This document shows positions 49,811-61,299 of a stretch of DNA of 64,000 bases, piece by piece; within the stretch, counting starts at the first letter, position 1; every line of letters begins with the position of its first letter. Under the pieces are notes generated by a model. It had not been told where the DNA came from. It did not search any database and worked only from the letters and a program-made list of their open reading frames with translations. The DNA is taken from contig JBHGNT010000016.1 in the NCBI GenBank assembly GCA_043228905.1, positions 18,042,001-18,106,000 on the forward strand. The letters are read 5' to 3'. Position numbers and translations under genes: made by a program. This DNA comes from Azolla caroliniana (Eukaryota; Polypodiophyta).

Positions 49811-50033
49811 AATTTGACTATTGTTGGCACAATATATTCTTTATTATCTCATTGAAATATCTAATATTTCATGGGCTTATGTAATTTTTTTCTATAGCAT
49901 AATTGATAATACCCTTATGTAAATATATTTTTTATGCATTTGTTAATACCCTTATATATATACATTCTGTATCTCAATGGTTAATTTAAACCCCTTTTGA
50001 TGAACTCACGTGCTATCATACAAGTTTTCATAG

Positions 50034-52195
50034 TGAAGCCCCCGGGCTCCTATCGAGCTTGCCCATCACTCGACCGAGTCTTTCGATCGACAGAGTCGAA
50101 TGAAAGAACAAGCCGACAGAACCGGTTGTGCTACAGCCGCTCGAAAACAAGGGGTGACCGACAACGGTCAAAGTCAAGAACGGGCCGAACAAGTGAGTAC
50201 TGCACACACTGCAGGAAAGCTGGCTACAATGTTTCCAACAGCTGGTCAATAAAAAGAAAAGAGAGTGGTCGGCGATCTGAGCGGAATCGGGGATGTTCCG
50301 ACTCGGACCACTCTCCAGTCGGCAACCAGATCAATGTTGCCGACACCCGATCCGGAGAAATCCTCTCCCTAGAGGATTCGATGATCGGAGAAGTCCTCTA
50401 CAGTGCACAAGTTGCACACACGTGGCTACTAGACTCTGGTGCCACATTTCACGTGACCCCCAATGTTGAATGGTTCTCGAACTATTCTGCTGACGCTAGC
50501 GGCACAATCCGACTGGGAAATGGGCAGGAGTGCAAGATAGCCAGAACTGGGGAGGTTCCCATAAGATTGCCAAATGACAACACAATAACCCTACACCGAG
50601 TTCGGCACGTACCTGATCTAAAGAGGAGTCTGGTCTCCATCGGCATGTTAGCCAAAGACAGGTATCGAACGACTCTACACGAGTCGACGTGGGTGATCAG
50701 CCGGGGAAACCTCAAAATCGGTAGTGGGCATAAGTATAATAATCTATACCCATTGATGGCGATCAAACTTGAAGGGGTCGTGAACGTAGCCGAGAAAACT
50801 GACCCGAACTTATGACATGGCCGACTTGGCCACATGTCTCAAGCCGGACTTGATCGGCTGATGTCGGTCGGCTACATTCCGAAACTCCAGGCAAAGATGG
50901 ACTTCTGCGAGCACTGTTGATATGGGAAACAGACCCGATGTTCACACTCTCTCCATTACGAGATGGTACGACAACCCCTAGAGCTCGTGCACAAAGACAT
51001 ATGTGGGCCCATGCCAAAGTGATCACTAGGAGGCTCCCGGTACTTCATCACATTCGTAGATGAATGTACACGAAAAGTTTGGGCATACTCTATCAAGTCC
51101 AAAGATGAAGCGCTCGAGGTCTTCATTCGATGGATATCTGAAGTGGAGAACCGGTCGGGACACAGAGTGAAGACACTCCGATCCGACAACGAAGGTGAGT
51201 ACACCTCCAGAGCCTTCAAACAGTACCTGTCTGAAAAAGGGATCCAACATCAAAAGACCATTCCTTACACACCTATGCAGAATGGGGTGGCTGAACGGAT
51301 CAATCGAACGATCTAGGAGAGGGTGACGACAATGCTCCAGCAAGCCGGATTGAAGCTGGAATTCTGGGCCGAGGCATTGCAGATGGCAGTGTACCTGATA
51401 AATCTAGCGCCGTCAAGAGCAATTAGGCTCGAAGTACCACAGGCACTATGGTTAGACAAATAGCCGACCTACAATAGGCTTCTTATATTCGGATGCGAAG
51501 CCTAAGCATTCATCCCCAGGGAGAAAAGGACGAAGTTGGCACCCCATATAACAAAGTGCATATTTCTCGGTTATGGAACCGATGGGGACTTCGGCTACTG
51601 GCTATAGGACCCTGAGAACCGGAAATTGATCTGGAGCAATGACGTAGTCTTCAATGAAGACTCTATCTTCTCTCAGCGGAACCAACAGAAAACAATTGGT
51701 AAGAAGGTATCCTTCAAAGATGACAACATTGTCATAGAAGGACCGACCCAACGGGTTGAATCGGAGACTTGACAAACAGTCGAACTCCAACAAGGTGCCA
51801 ACTTCCCTGCCGACACCGAATCGGCAACAAGTCCTATCGTCGAACTCAAAGACAAAGTCTTCAAAGACACAACCGAATCGACAAGAGTCGACAAAGGCAT
51901 AGTCACTAAGAGGCAAGTCAGAACCGAGTCGACAACAACCATAGGGGAGAACAACTAGACACGTCACAAGTCTCCTGAAACAACTGGTTCAACAAATACC
52001 GATCGTCAATCAGAACCGATCAAAGGATCCGAACCAGATATTATGACATCCAGGAGATCTGGACGAGCTCGAAGGCCAATAGAGTTTTATCAACCGGGCC
52101 TCCACTATGTCAACTACATGGATGCAGGCGAACCAAGCACGTATGACGAAGCTATGGCCGCATTGGATGCCGAAACATGGTTGTAGGCCATGAAA
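50034..52195 (+). pseudogene. Copia Y gag end, protease and integrase
   Basis: Open at 49997-50815: an RSKSRTGRTSEYCTHC region with a degenerate zinc knuckle (YNVSNSW for GHNVSNCW) and protease WLLDSGATFHVT. Then GAG-pre-integrase HGRLGHMSQAGLDRLM, integrase HKDICGPM, FVDECTRKVW, LRSDNEGEYTS and YTPMQNGVAERINRT, all present but with several stops. After the linker, RRSGRARRPIEFYQ, MDAGEPSTYDEAMAALDAET leads into RT. The catalytic D, D and E positions are all kept. Confidence 0.85.
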
Positions 52196-53150
52196 TCCGA
52201 AACAAGTACGTATCTGACTCAGAGAAACCCAAGTACAAAGCTCGGCTTGTCGCGAAAGGATTCAAACAGGAATACGGGGTCGACTACGACGAGATATTCT
52301 CACTAGTAGTCAAGATGATGACCCTCCAACTCCTACTAGGAGTCGTGGCGACAGAAGATCTAGAGAACGAGCAGATGGACGTAAAGACGACATTCCTACA
52401 CGGAGATCTGGAAGAAGACATATACATGTCTCAATCGGCAGGCTTCACGGTGACGGGGGAGGACAGTCACCTTGTATGTCGACTAAAGAAAAGTCTATAT
52501 GGCCTAAAACAAGTGCCGAGAATGTGGTACCAGAAGTTTGACTCCTACATACGGCAGCTTGGATACAACAAATTAGACTAGTCAAGGATCTATTTGATCC
52601 TATGCGTTGACGACATGTTGATTGTAGGGAGCTATCAAGCAGAGATCGGTAAGCTGAAGCGGAGCCTTCATGCAAAGTTCGCGATGAAGGAACTTGGACA
52701 AGCCCGACACATATTGGGCATGAGGATAGAGTGAAATCGGATGACCAAAACTCTCTGACTCTCCCAGTCCGAATACATCAGCAAGGTGTTAAAGCACTTC
52801 AACATGGAGAACACGAAGCCAAAACTGACACCGCTTCCGACGTCGATTAGAATATTGGATAGAGACTCTCCGGCAACGGACAAGGAGAGAGAGCTTAATG
52901 GAAAGATACCCTACGCATTGGCAGTAGTAAGTATCATGTACGCAATGGTGGCGACAAGAGCTGACCTAGCCTATGCCGTAGGGGTGGTCAGTCGGTTCAT
53001 GTCAAACCTAGGAAAGAAGCACTGGGAGGCCGTCAAGCACATGCTTAGGTATCTAAAAGGAACCACGGATGCATAGCTGACTTTCAGATTGGCAATCTCA
53101 GCCGAAATCGAAGGCTACACCGACTTCGATAATAAAAAGGCAATTATAAA
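52177..53150 (+). pseudogene. Copia Y reverse transcriptase and partial RNase H
   Basis: Open at 52177-52581: YVSDSEKPKYKARLVAKGFK, QEYGVDYDEIF, MDVKTTFLHGDLEEDIYM, SLYGLKQVPRMWYQ. After a stop the catalytic motif is CVDD instead of YVDD. Then KELGQARHILGMR and, at 52786-53076, NTKPKLTPLP to SNLGKKHWEAVKHMLRYLKG. About 30 codons before RYKYVSDSEK are deleted. RNase H ends within [11 protein letters not shown]. Confidence 0.85.
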
Positions 53151-53154
53151 AAAC

Positions 53155-55042
53155 TACATCCTGTGGCTTTCCATTCACGCAAGTTTGATGCTGCGGAAAT
53201 CAACTATGAAATTCATGATAATGAGCTATTAGCAATAGTGGACTCTTTTACGCAATGGAGGCATTTTCTAGAGGGGTCTTTTGATCAAGTCACCGTATTC
53301 AGTGATCGCAAAAACGTCAAGCTCGGTGGGCCCAATTCCTCACTCGTTTCAACTTCAAAATTACATATCATCCGGGGAAGCAACAAGGGAAGGCAGATGT
53401 ATTATCACGACATTTGTATCTAGCATCGTGTCCCAGCGAGCCGACTTTCGATAACCAAAAGCAAGTAATCGATACCATACGTGAGGACTTGAAGACAAAT
53501 GTTCGGTATGCCCTTGGATTCCCATGTTATCGATACCATACGTGAGGACTTGAAGACAGATGTTTTCGCTCAAGCCATTCTAGCGCAAATTGATCCCTCT
53601 TGAGCATCTTGTTCATAGTCGCAACAACTAGGTACGGACTATCGACAATTCGAATGTCATGATAGATTACTATTCTTTAAGAAACTCTTGTATGTTCCTA
53701 ATGGTACTTGTTGTCTTCAAATAGTCCAAAACTATCATGACACATATACAACTGGGCATTTTGTATTACTAAAACACTAGATTTAGGACAACGATCCTTC
53801 TGGTGGCCCCATATGCGACAATTTGTTGAAGATTTTGTTCGGACTTGTGATACATGTTGCAGAGCAAAAATGCCAAGGCATCATCCATATGGTTTATTAG
53901 AACCATTACCAATTCCAAGCAAGCCATGGCAAGCCATGGCAACCCATTGCCCTAGATTTCATCATAGATCTTCCGGTCTCTAAGGGATTCGATGCGATCT
54001 TAAAAGTAGTAGATCGATATACGAAGATGGCCCATTTCTTGCCATGTACTAAGGAAATCTCCAGTGAAGAAACCGCTGAAATTTTCATGCGTGAAGTATG
54101 TAGGCATCATGGCCTTCCCGATAGTATCATCAGCGACCGTGGACCCCAGTCCGTCTCGAAGTTTTGGAATCACTTCTTTAAAATGCTTAAGGTCTTGTAA
54201 CCTCTCCTCCGGCTACCACCCGCAAACAAATGGCCAAGCAGAACGGACAAATCAAACGTTGGAGCAGTATCTTCGATGCTTTTTAAGCTATAAACAATAT
54301 GACTGGGCGGATATTCTCCACTTCGCCGAATTTGCGTATAATAACTCTGTCCACTCATCGACAAAGGTGACACCATTTTATGCTTGCACGGGCTGTCACC
54401 CCTGGTGGTGTGTATTTGAAACCCCAGAGTTACCTACAAATCCTTATGCATAGGATCGTTTGGAGCGGCTACATAAGATACAAGCGGATTTATCTACTCA
54501 TCTACAACAAGCTCAAGAAATACACAAGGTTTACGCAGATCGTCATCAACTTCCATCAAGTTTTGACATTGGAGATCGGGTGTGGCTACTACGACGACAC
54601 ATCAAGACTACTCACCTATGCGAGAAGTTGGATTACCGGCGATTAGGTCCTTTCCATATTATCAGAAAAATTAATGACGTCGTTTTTCGTCTCGATCTAC
54701 CTCCACAACTTCGGATACATCCGGTGTTTCATAGTTCGCTCCTCGAACCCTATCAAGTCATCACCATCCTAGGTTGTATTAAACAACCTCCACCCCCGAT
54801 CGAGCTGGAAGATGGACCTGAGTACGAGGTTGCCGCCATCCTCGATTCCAAGATTGTTCACAACAAGCTCTACTATTTAGTCGATTGGGTAGCATATAGT
54901 CCCAACGAGCGTACTTGGGAACCAATAGAGAATGTGACCAATGCTCCTGCTCTTCTTGAAGACTTCCATCGTCAATATCTAGACAAACTGGGTCCTCAAT
55001 CCAAAACGACTCGTGACACTCGTCGTTTTAAAAGGAGGAGAG
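53155..55042 (+). pseudogene. Gypsy V RNase H, integrase and chromodomain
   Basis: Starts abruptly at [20 protein letters not shown], the gypsy RNase H. Then YVPNGTCCLQIVQNYHDTYT (degenerate zinc-binding region), ALDFIIDLPVSKGFDAI, HHGLPDSIISDRGPQ and YHPQTNGQAERTNQTLEQY. The last part, 54460-55050, is open for 196 codons and ends in a chromodomain: YEVAAILDSKIVHNKLYYLV, DWVAYSPNERTWEPIENV, ALLEDFHRQYLDK. The chromodomain marks it as a chromovirus. The stop codon lies inside the first eight bases of the 3' LTR. Stops at 53424-54064 disable the rest. Confidence 0.88.
55030..55042 (+). promoter_or_regulatory. Polypurine tract of gypsy V
   Basis: AAAAGGAGGAGAG directly before the LTR start TGTCATG; plus-strand priming site. 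Confidence 0.9.
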
Positions 55043-55336
55043 TGTCATGATATGGCAAGACTCGAATCCATGACCTTATGTTACATGGGTCGAGCTCTTG
55101 ACCATTAGACTATATGTTGTAATACAAAGGATATTATTTTCATTTAGGTTTTACTCTAGAAAATTGATGTTTATTCTAGATTTCTCTAGAACATTCTCGA
55201 AACTTCAGGACTACTCTTAAGAACACTATAAAAGGAGGCACAAAGCATTATTTCGAACAAATTGGTTCAACACCAGTCTTAAGCCTCCTAGCTACTATTG
55301 TATATTCCCTTAACATAATATATATCTTTTGTTATC

Positions 55337-55399
<63 letters not shown>

Positions 55400-55515
55400 T
55401 CTCTCGAGAGTTCTACACCTCCCTTAGTACTAATCCTCATCTTTTAGTACTAGTTCCTTCTATGTTTTAGTATTGTTCCTAACAATACTTCTTTGTCTTA
55501 GTACTGCTCCTGACA
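55043..55515 (+). repeat. Gypsy V 3' LTR
   Basis: Homologous to 38245-38690, including the antisense tRNA-like module (55059-55112), TATA-like ACTATAAAAGGAGG and a longer CT microsatellite (about 55343-55398). The end is uncertain. Confidence 0.85.
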
Positions 55516-55868
55516 GCAACCATGTGAAAAGCCATGAAATATTGGAAACAACATGTAAATCTGAGGTTCACAACAATAGTGTTTTTGAACACTTGATGCA
55601 ACATTTCTTCAAATCCCAAAACCTTGATTTCACCCCACTAAGCCCAACTACTGATAATGTCCAAACAGATCCCACTTTACTGGAAAAGCTAGTGCAAGAC
55701 GCGGCTGACGTGCAAGCCGCTGCTGAGGTGATGGAAAGATTGTCGGAGGAGGGCACACTTGCGCAATGGGTCAAAGAGGCAAGGCTAAATGGGCAACCGG
55801 CTAAAAAAAGGCTAAAGAAGGGATCACAATCGGGGACAAGACCAGTTACTCGGTCAAGGGGCTCTTGA
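55500..55868 (+). CDS. Unrecognised protein fragment with basic C-terminus
   Basis: Frame open to a TGA at 55868, giving HLMQHFFKSQNLDF, LLEKLVQDAADVQAAAEV and a basic end AKKRLKKGSQSGTRPVTRS. The open frame reaches back into the LTR, so the true start is unknown. No family recognised. It precedes 56029-57102 on the same strand and may be an exon of the same gene. Confidence 0.4.
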   Translation, partial: STAPDSNHVKSHEILETTCKSEVHNNSVFEHLMQHFFKSQNLDFTPLSPTTDNVQTDPTLLEKLVQDAADVQAAAEVMERLSEEGTLAQWVKEARLNGQPAKKRLKKGSQSGTRPVTRSRGS

Positions 55869-56028
55869 ATTGGAGCAAAATACTTATTAGTAGGATATGA
55901 TTGTTAGTGATCTTCCTAGGGTTTTGTGAAGTTTTACTATGATCTATTTGGACAAGTAAAACCTCAGATTGGTTGTTGCTTGATCCACATTATGTAATGG
56001 AACTCTATGATGTTTCTCCAAGATAATT

Positions 56029-57102
56029 ATGTTCATGTTGTTCTATGATGGAAAATATTTCATGTTCATTATGTTGTTTTGTGAGACTATTAGTTACTTT
56101 GTGAGTGTGAATATGTTGGTGTTTTCTGATGTTGCAGAGTCTAAAGGGTTTGAATATATTGCTCCTAAGGCCGATGGCAATCTGGAAACTGTTGATGTTG
56201 TTGCGTGTTTAGAGGGCCACATCTTGAAAGTAAATGTAGCAACTAACACAAATGATCTGGTCACGCAAGTTGATCAAGCATGTTGCATAGATGATCTGAT
56301 TTTGTAGGTAGATGCAACATGCGATACCAGTGGGTTGATATCGACCATATTAGTATCTACATGCACCGAGCCAATGACTAAGTCGACAACACAAGAGCAC
56401 CAGAATGTGAAGCCAGGCCCAACACAGTCGACCAAGGGTTTGAAGAGGAAAAGGACACCAATTGTGCCGTCAGAACCTAAGTTGATTGACCTTGATCGTG
56501 TGCTACTAGTAATTGGTGTAATAGATGCTCAGTTACAAGAATGGAAACCTAAACCATTAGAAGTCGAAAGAAGAGCCTTGATCTTGGAGCATGATAAAGT
56601 CCTGATGAGTGTGCAATATATGACACCAAGGAGGGACGGAGATCAATTTCTAGAGTGGGATGTGCAATATTTTGATTTGTTTATTTGGAGTGAAAAATCA
56701 CGTACAGATGTGTGGAAGTGTGTAGCAAGATTCTTCCCGAAGTGGCGACAACATTTCAAGGGTCAATGGACACGAGAGAATTGTGAGCAGAATGATGTTG
56801 CAAGATTCAAAAGACTTTCTGATTTTTGGGACACTTGGCCAGATTATAATGCCGACAATACATTGATTCTAGATACAGAACATTTCCGACATTACTTCAA
56901 CATTCGCAGATGCTGTCTCATTCTACCCGATGAAATGCTTGAACACTATTTGGTGAAAACATTGAGCTGCCAACTAGCTACATGGTTGTGGACTCTATAC
57001 CATGCTCGGTATGCATATCATATATGTAGAGAAGTTCCACTGACCAGCAAGAGCTTAGTTGTTTATAGACGATTTCAAGACATTGGCAATGGGATGTTAT
57101 AA
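56029..57102 (+). CDS. Unrecognised ORF pair convergent with the transposase
   Basis: 56029-56307 and 56335-57102 are in the same frame, parted only by a stop at 56305-56307 and nine more codons. The second gives 255 aa with a basic KGLKRKRTP stretch, then WDVQYFDLFIWSEKSRTD, RFFPKWRQHFKGQWTRENCE, FRHYFNIRRCCLILPDEM and a tyrosine-rich end. No domain recognised. It ends 360 bp before the end of the minus-strand transposase gene, so the two converge. It could be an accessory gene of that transposon or a decayed host gene. Confidence 0.45.
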
Positions 57103-58550
57103 ATATGTAATTTGCTACCACTTAATCAATGAAGAATTAAATTGCTTGTTTTGAGTAACTTATCTACTGTGTAATTTTAAGAGTGTGTTCAGGATTGTTG
57201 ATTTCATGATAGTGCTTTTTCTTAAAATTATGCAAACTATTTTAACTTATACATGGTTCACTTGAGTAAATCTGTATCTCAGAAAGAAGAACCCTAAACG
57301 ATATTATTAAATTATATATCAAATAGAAGACTTGGCCAGAAGAAGCACATAAAGTAGACTGTATATGAAAAAAAAAAACTCCCAAACATGTCCATTAAAC
57401 TGTTTATTTGCAATACATGTGCTTTGTTTGTTTTACAAGAAAATTGGTAATTGCTACTTGTAGCTACAAATTCCATGGCATACTGTTGTAAATACTTTCA
57501 TACACATTAGCACTAACTGTGTATAAACCTGAGCAACTATTGAATTGCGACATTGGGACATTGATGCACCTGACCAAATGAGAGTACATGTACGCCACTG
57601 GTTTGTCTTCTAATAGCCTATACACATAATCGTAATCATCTAGTCTTGCATAAAAAATACATTCGACGTAGAATGTCCTAGTAGATACAACATTTCCCCA
57701 AGCATCTAATATATTATGCGTTGCCCACTGTTTACTAACTGTGCACTTCACTATATAGAAATCAACACCCTCTGAATTGCCTTCTTCTACATTTACAACA
57801 AAATTATCCCCAACATTTAAGACATCACTCAGAGTATCTCCACGTCCTTGATATGTGAAGTCATCATTCTTTTCTATTTCTCCATCAATTGATTCCTTAT
57901 CGTTTAATGTATGATACTCCCAATTCTGAATATATGCTTTGTTTAAATAATACCTCCAATTTCCCTACACACAATGGAAGCGAAAACAAGTTAATTCTTT
58001 AACCGCAATACAATGACCATCCAACCATGGAGGGATCGCAATTCGGGAATTCCATGGCACTCCCAGGTCTTCTCCCTATTTACTTCATCTATCTTCACTT
58101 CCCAAAATTCACGTTTGATATCTCGGACCTGCGAGGAATAAACACCGGTTGCACTCGTTGACATATTAGCTCTTAAAAATTCAACTACATGTGCTGCACA
58201 ATTCATCTGCACACCATCCACCTTTAGTTGTTCATGGGTAAGTGCCCGCTTTATAACAACACCTGCACCATCATGTTCACCTTTACCATGGCCAGACTCA
58301 AAAAAATTCCATCTCATCTCCAAACCTGTTATAGTAGGATACCTCCCGACAAAATAAAATGGACGTCTAGCCTTGAATTGTGACGCAGCTCCATCAGACC
58401 AGACCCAATGTTGAGTAAGTTGCAAACGTTTAGCTAATAACCATTGCCAATGTAAGTTAAAACAATGTTGGATGAACAAGGTATCATGCAATTACTTGCG
58501 CAAAATATGTTATGTGCACAAAAATGGTTACTTGCGCTGAACACTAATGC

Positions 58551-59093
58551 TAACAATCGGCAACGGTTCGGTTTGAACCGAACCGAACTGCGGTTTAACG
58601 GCTTAACGGTTCGGTTCGGTTCAGTTCAGGTTCAAGTTTTTTTAAACGGTTCGGTTCGGTTTCAATAGTAAAAAACCGCGGTTTAAACGGTTTAACGGTT
58701 TCTATTTTTTAATTTAAAAAAAATAAAATAAAAAACTATAAAAAAATTCTAAAAAATTAAATTTTTTTTTAAAAAACTATCTTTCCATTTTTACACCTTA
58801 TTCTCACATTTTAGGAACATCTTAAAAAATTTAAAAATTCTAAATAATGAAATATTATAAATTTAAAAAAATTTAAAATTTAAAATTAAAAAGTTGACCT
58901 ATGTTGAAAAGCGAAACCAAACCACGAAATCACGGTTTTTATGGTTTAATGGTTTAATGGTTTGAAAAATGTTTAACGATTCGGTTTAATGGTTTCACGG
59001 TTTGGTTCAAGTTTCAAAAAAATTAAATGGTTCGGTTCCAAACTGGTTTGGTTTGGACCCTCTCAAACCAAACCGAACCGTTGCCGATTGTTA
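58551..59093. mobile_element. hAT-type MITE, intact ends
   Basis: 543 bp with perfect 24-bp terminal inverted repeats (TAACAATCGGCAACGG...). An exact 8-bp target duplication ACTAATGC lies at 58543-58550 and 59094-59101. 8-bp duplications are typical of the hAT superfamily. Interior AT-rich, flanked by GGTTCGGTT repeats; no coding capacity. Confidence 0.95.
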
Positions 59094-59825
59094 ACTAATG
59101 CATAGATTGAATTTCATTCTGCTGCTTGAATGTATAATTCTCTGTGAAATCTACTACTGAGACTACTATATCATTTAGAAAATCAGATATGCAAGTCTTA
59201 AACTGATGGGCTTGCCATGAATAAATGAAGTTGTGTTTAATGAACTTTCCTAGAGATACTACAAATAGAGATGCCAAATCCCTTGGTTTAAGCGACTTCC
59301 TAACTAGATCCTTTCTTTTACACACCTTTCCTTCAAAATTGGTGTCAACTGACTCAAATAACTTGACAAAGATTAATATTTCACTACTCAATTCATTTGG
59401 ACACCACCTATAAAACTACTACGGCCACAAGCTTGACATAAACCCATGACACATTTATGATTGTGGAAGATGGCCTCAGTTTCTCTCGGACACAATACTG
59501 AATCTAAAAGACAACTCATGGAAGAGATAACATGCTAAGTTGATTTACAGTGCTCATGCGGGCTCGATTGACAAATTGGGCACTCACAAGTGCAAACTGC
59601 ATTTGTTAGGGAGGCGTTATGGTGGCGTAGTAGATTAACAGAGTCCTTGAGAAAACCCATTTGTACATGGTAAATGCAACAACATGTGTATCGATCCTTC
59701 AAGCGTCTCACAAAGTGTGGCTTAAGAGACTCGAATGTTCGTAGTTGAACTTTGATATTTGGATGCATTCGCCTGAACCTAATAAATAAATTGACTTGCG
59801 TAATAAAATGGACATACTGATTACT

Positions 59826-60350
59826 TCTATGGCTAAGTGGTAGCTAATTAGCTACTACCATAGTTTAGTATAGTAGCTAATTAGCTAAGTGGTAGCTAAT
59901 TAGCTAAGTGGTAGCTAATTAGCTACTACCATAGTTTAGTACAATAGCTAATAAGCTAGGTGGTAGCTAATTAGCTACTACCATAGTTTAATACAGTAGC
60001 TAATGAGCTAAATGGTAGCTAATTAGCTACTACCATAGTTTAGTATAATAGTTATTCTAGTAGGGGATTAGCAATTCTGGTAGCTAATTAGCTATAGTCA
60101 TAAGCAGCTAATTAGCTACTCTAGTAGCTAGTTAGCTATTGTTATAGGCAGCTAATTAGCTATTGTGGTAGCTAAATAACTATGAATGGTAGCTAATTAG
60201 CCATTTGGGTAGCTAAATAGCTATGTTCGATATTATTAGGGAGCTAATTAGCTATTATTGGTAGCTAGTTAGCTATGGTCATATTCTGAGGTAGGTAATT
60301 AGCTATTCGGGTATGGTCATATTCAGAGGTAGTTAATAAGCTAACTAACT
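59826..60350. repeat. TAGCTAATTAGCTA tandem repeat
   Basis: More than a dozen copies of the palindrome TAGCTAATTAGCTA or close variants, spaced 20-60 bp and joined by CTACCATAGTTTAGTA in the left half. A small outlier occurs at 62720-62785. Confidence 0.9.
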
Positions 60351-61299
60351 AAGCTCATAAGTCAAAACAAATGTTGAGATAAATGTAAATACCTGAGGTA
60401 CATCAAGAAGATGAATGGGATGCTCCTCGTATTGACTCCTTCCAACACGTTGCTTGCATAAATCCTTCTTATTGGGTGAAACCCTACTCTCATTAGTCCA
60501 AAATATTATGATTATATCCTTGATTTCTGATGTTATGGGTGTCATTGGCTTACATCTTGTTGTTAGCTTTAGCAGACTAGTTCCTTCACCCGAGGAAACT
60601 ATCCGGTTCAATGTATTGTACACATTTTTTCTACTAAAACCAATTACCTTAGATATCACACTGATGTTAATATCGTCAACATCATTAGACTAGATCTTTT
60701 TAAGACAAGATCATCTTCTGACCTGATCATAGATACGAAACTATTACAAAGATTATTTACTAGTATAGATGTTATGCTTGCATTAAGACCATCACAATCA
60801 ACTAACTCCTTTATCAATGGATCATTTAATATTCCACAAAGTACTACCTTCTTGTCTTCATTGCTGATGTGCTTGGTTTGAACATTGAAATAGTCTACAA
60901 CCTTTCTCTCTATGATAGTAGTCTCATTAATTCCATTCTCAATAATATTTAGACCTATATTGCAACCAATACTATCTTTACCTTTAGTGAGTGTGGCTTT
61001 CGTATCCTTCAACAATTGACGATTTTTTTTTTTTCTTCTGCCCAATACTTTCGTATCGCTTCTTGTGTCCTGATAGCGTCATCCCTATCCTGATGATCAT
61101 TGAGGGGTATTTCTAAACACCCTCCTTCCCCTTCCATTTGGCTTGACGGGTTTAAACCCTAATTTTCCCAAAAAAAAGACGTATTAAAGATTGCTATGGG
61201 CAACAACAATACACAAAAATATTCCGCAATGCACAATATTATACACAACAATACACAAGATAATCAATAGAAAGAATAGTTATTCAAATCCAAGACCGA

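Larger units (their letters stand above)
43906..50033. other. 6.1-kb repeat-rich block inside copia Y
   Basis: Contains TATG-rich microsatellite (44080-44310, 47220-49810), unassigned DNA (44320-46650) and a ribosomal protein P3 pseudogene. Apart from the pseudogene no gene is recognised. ORFs in the TATG tracts are composition artefacts. Confidence 0.7.
41544..53150 (+). mobile_element. Copia Y, interrupted twice
   Basis: 5' LTR 41544-41822 and gag from 41917; gag is split by Z1 (42196-43731) and breaks off at about 43905. A gag-pol with the same family traits resumes at about 50034 and ends in RNase H at about 53150, where gypsy V begins. The pairing of the two halves is inferred: the family LTR is the same one that terminates copia Y', whose pol matches the 50-53 kb pol. 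Sequences at both edges share CCCCGGG and GCTCC. Confidence 0.65.
57464..61045 (-). pseudogene. Multi-exon DNA transposase with SDGAASQFK core
   Basis: Minus-strand pieces in order: 61045-60656 (basic start GRRKKKNRQLLK), 60659-60345 (FWTNESRVSPNKKD, KQRVGRSQYEEHPIHLLDV), 59768-59095 (CTCECPICQSSPHEHC, then NHKCVMGLCQACG and ANELSSEILIFVKL-like), 58491-57991 (HDTLFIQHCFNLHWQWLL, WVWSDGAASQFKARRPFYFV, NFFESGHGKGEHDGAGVVIK) and 57960-57464 (GNWRYYLNKAYIQNWEYHT to YESIYNSMPWNL). The SDGAASQF and SGHGKGEHDGAG blocks with metal-binding cysteines match a transposase family found in animals, mosses and lycophytes, possibly of the KDZ group; the name is uncertain. Some breaks can be introns (acceptor TTGTGTGTAG before GNWRYY). 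A MITE at 58551-59093 and tandem repeats at 59826-60350 lie within the gene. Confidence 0.65.

Noticed and set aside
55527-55531. AAAAG as a target duplication joining the two LTRs of gypsy V
   Set aside because: It would need a non-canonical LTR end (TG instead of CA), and similarity between the LTR copies stops earlier; probably chance.
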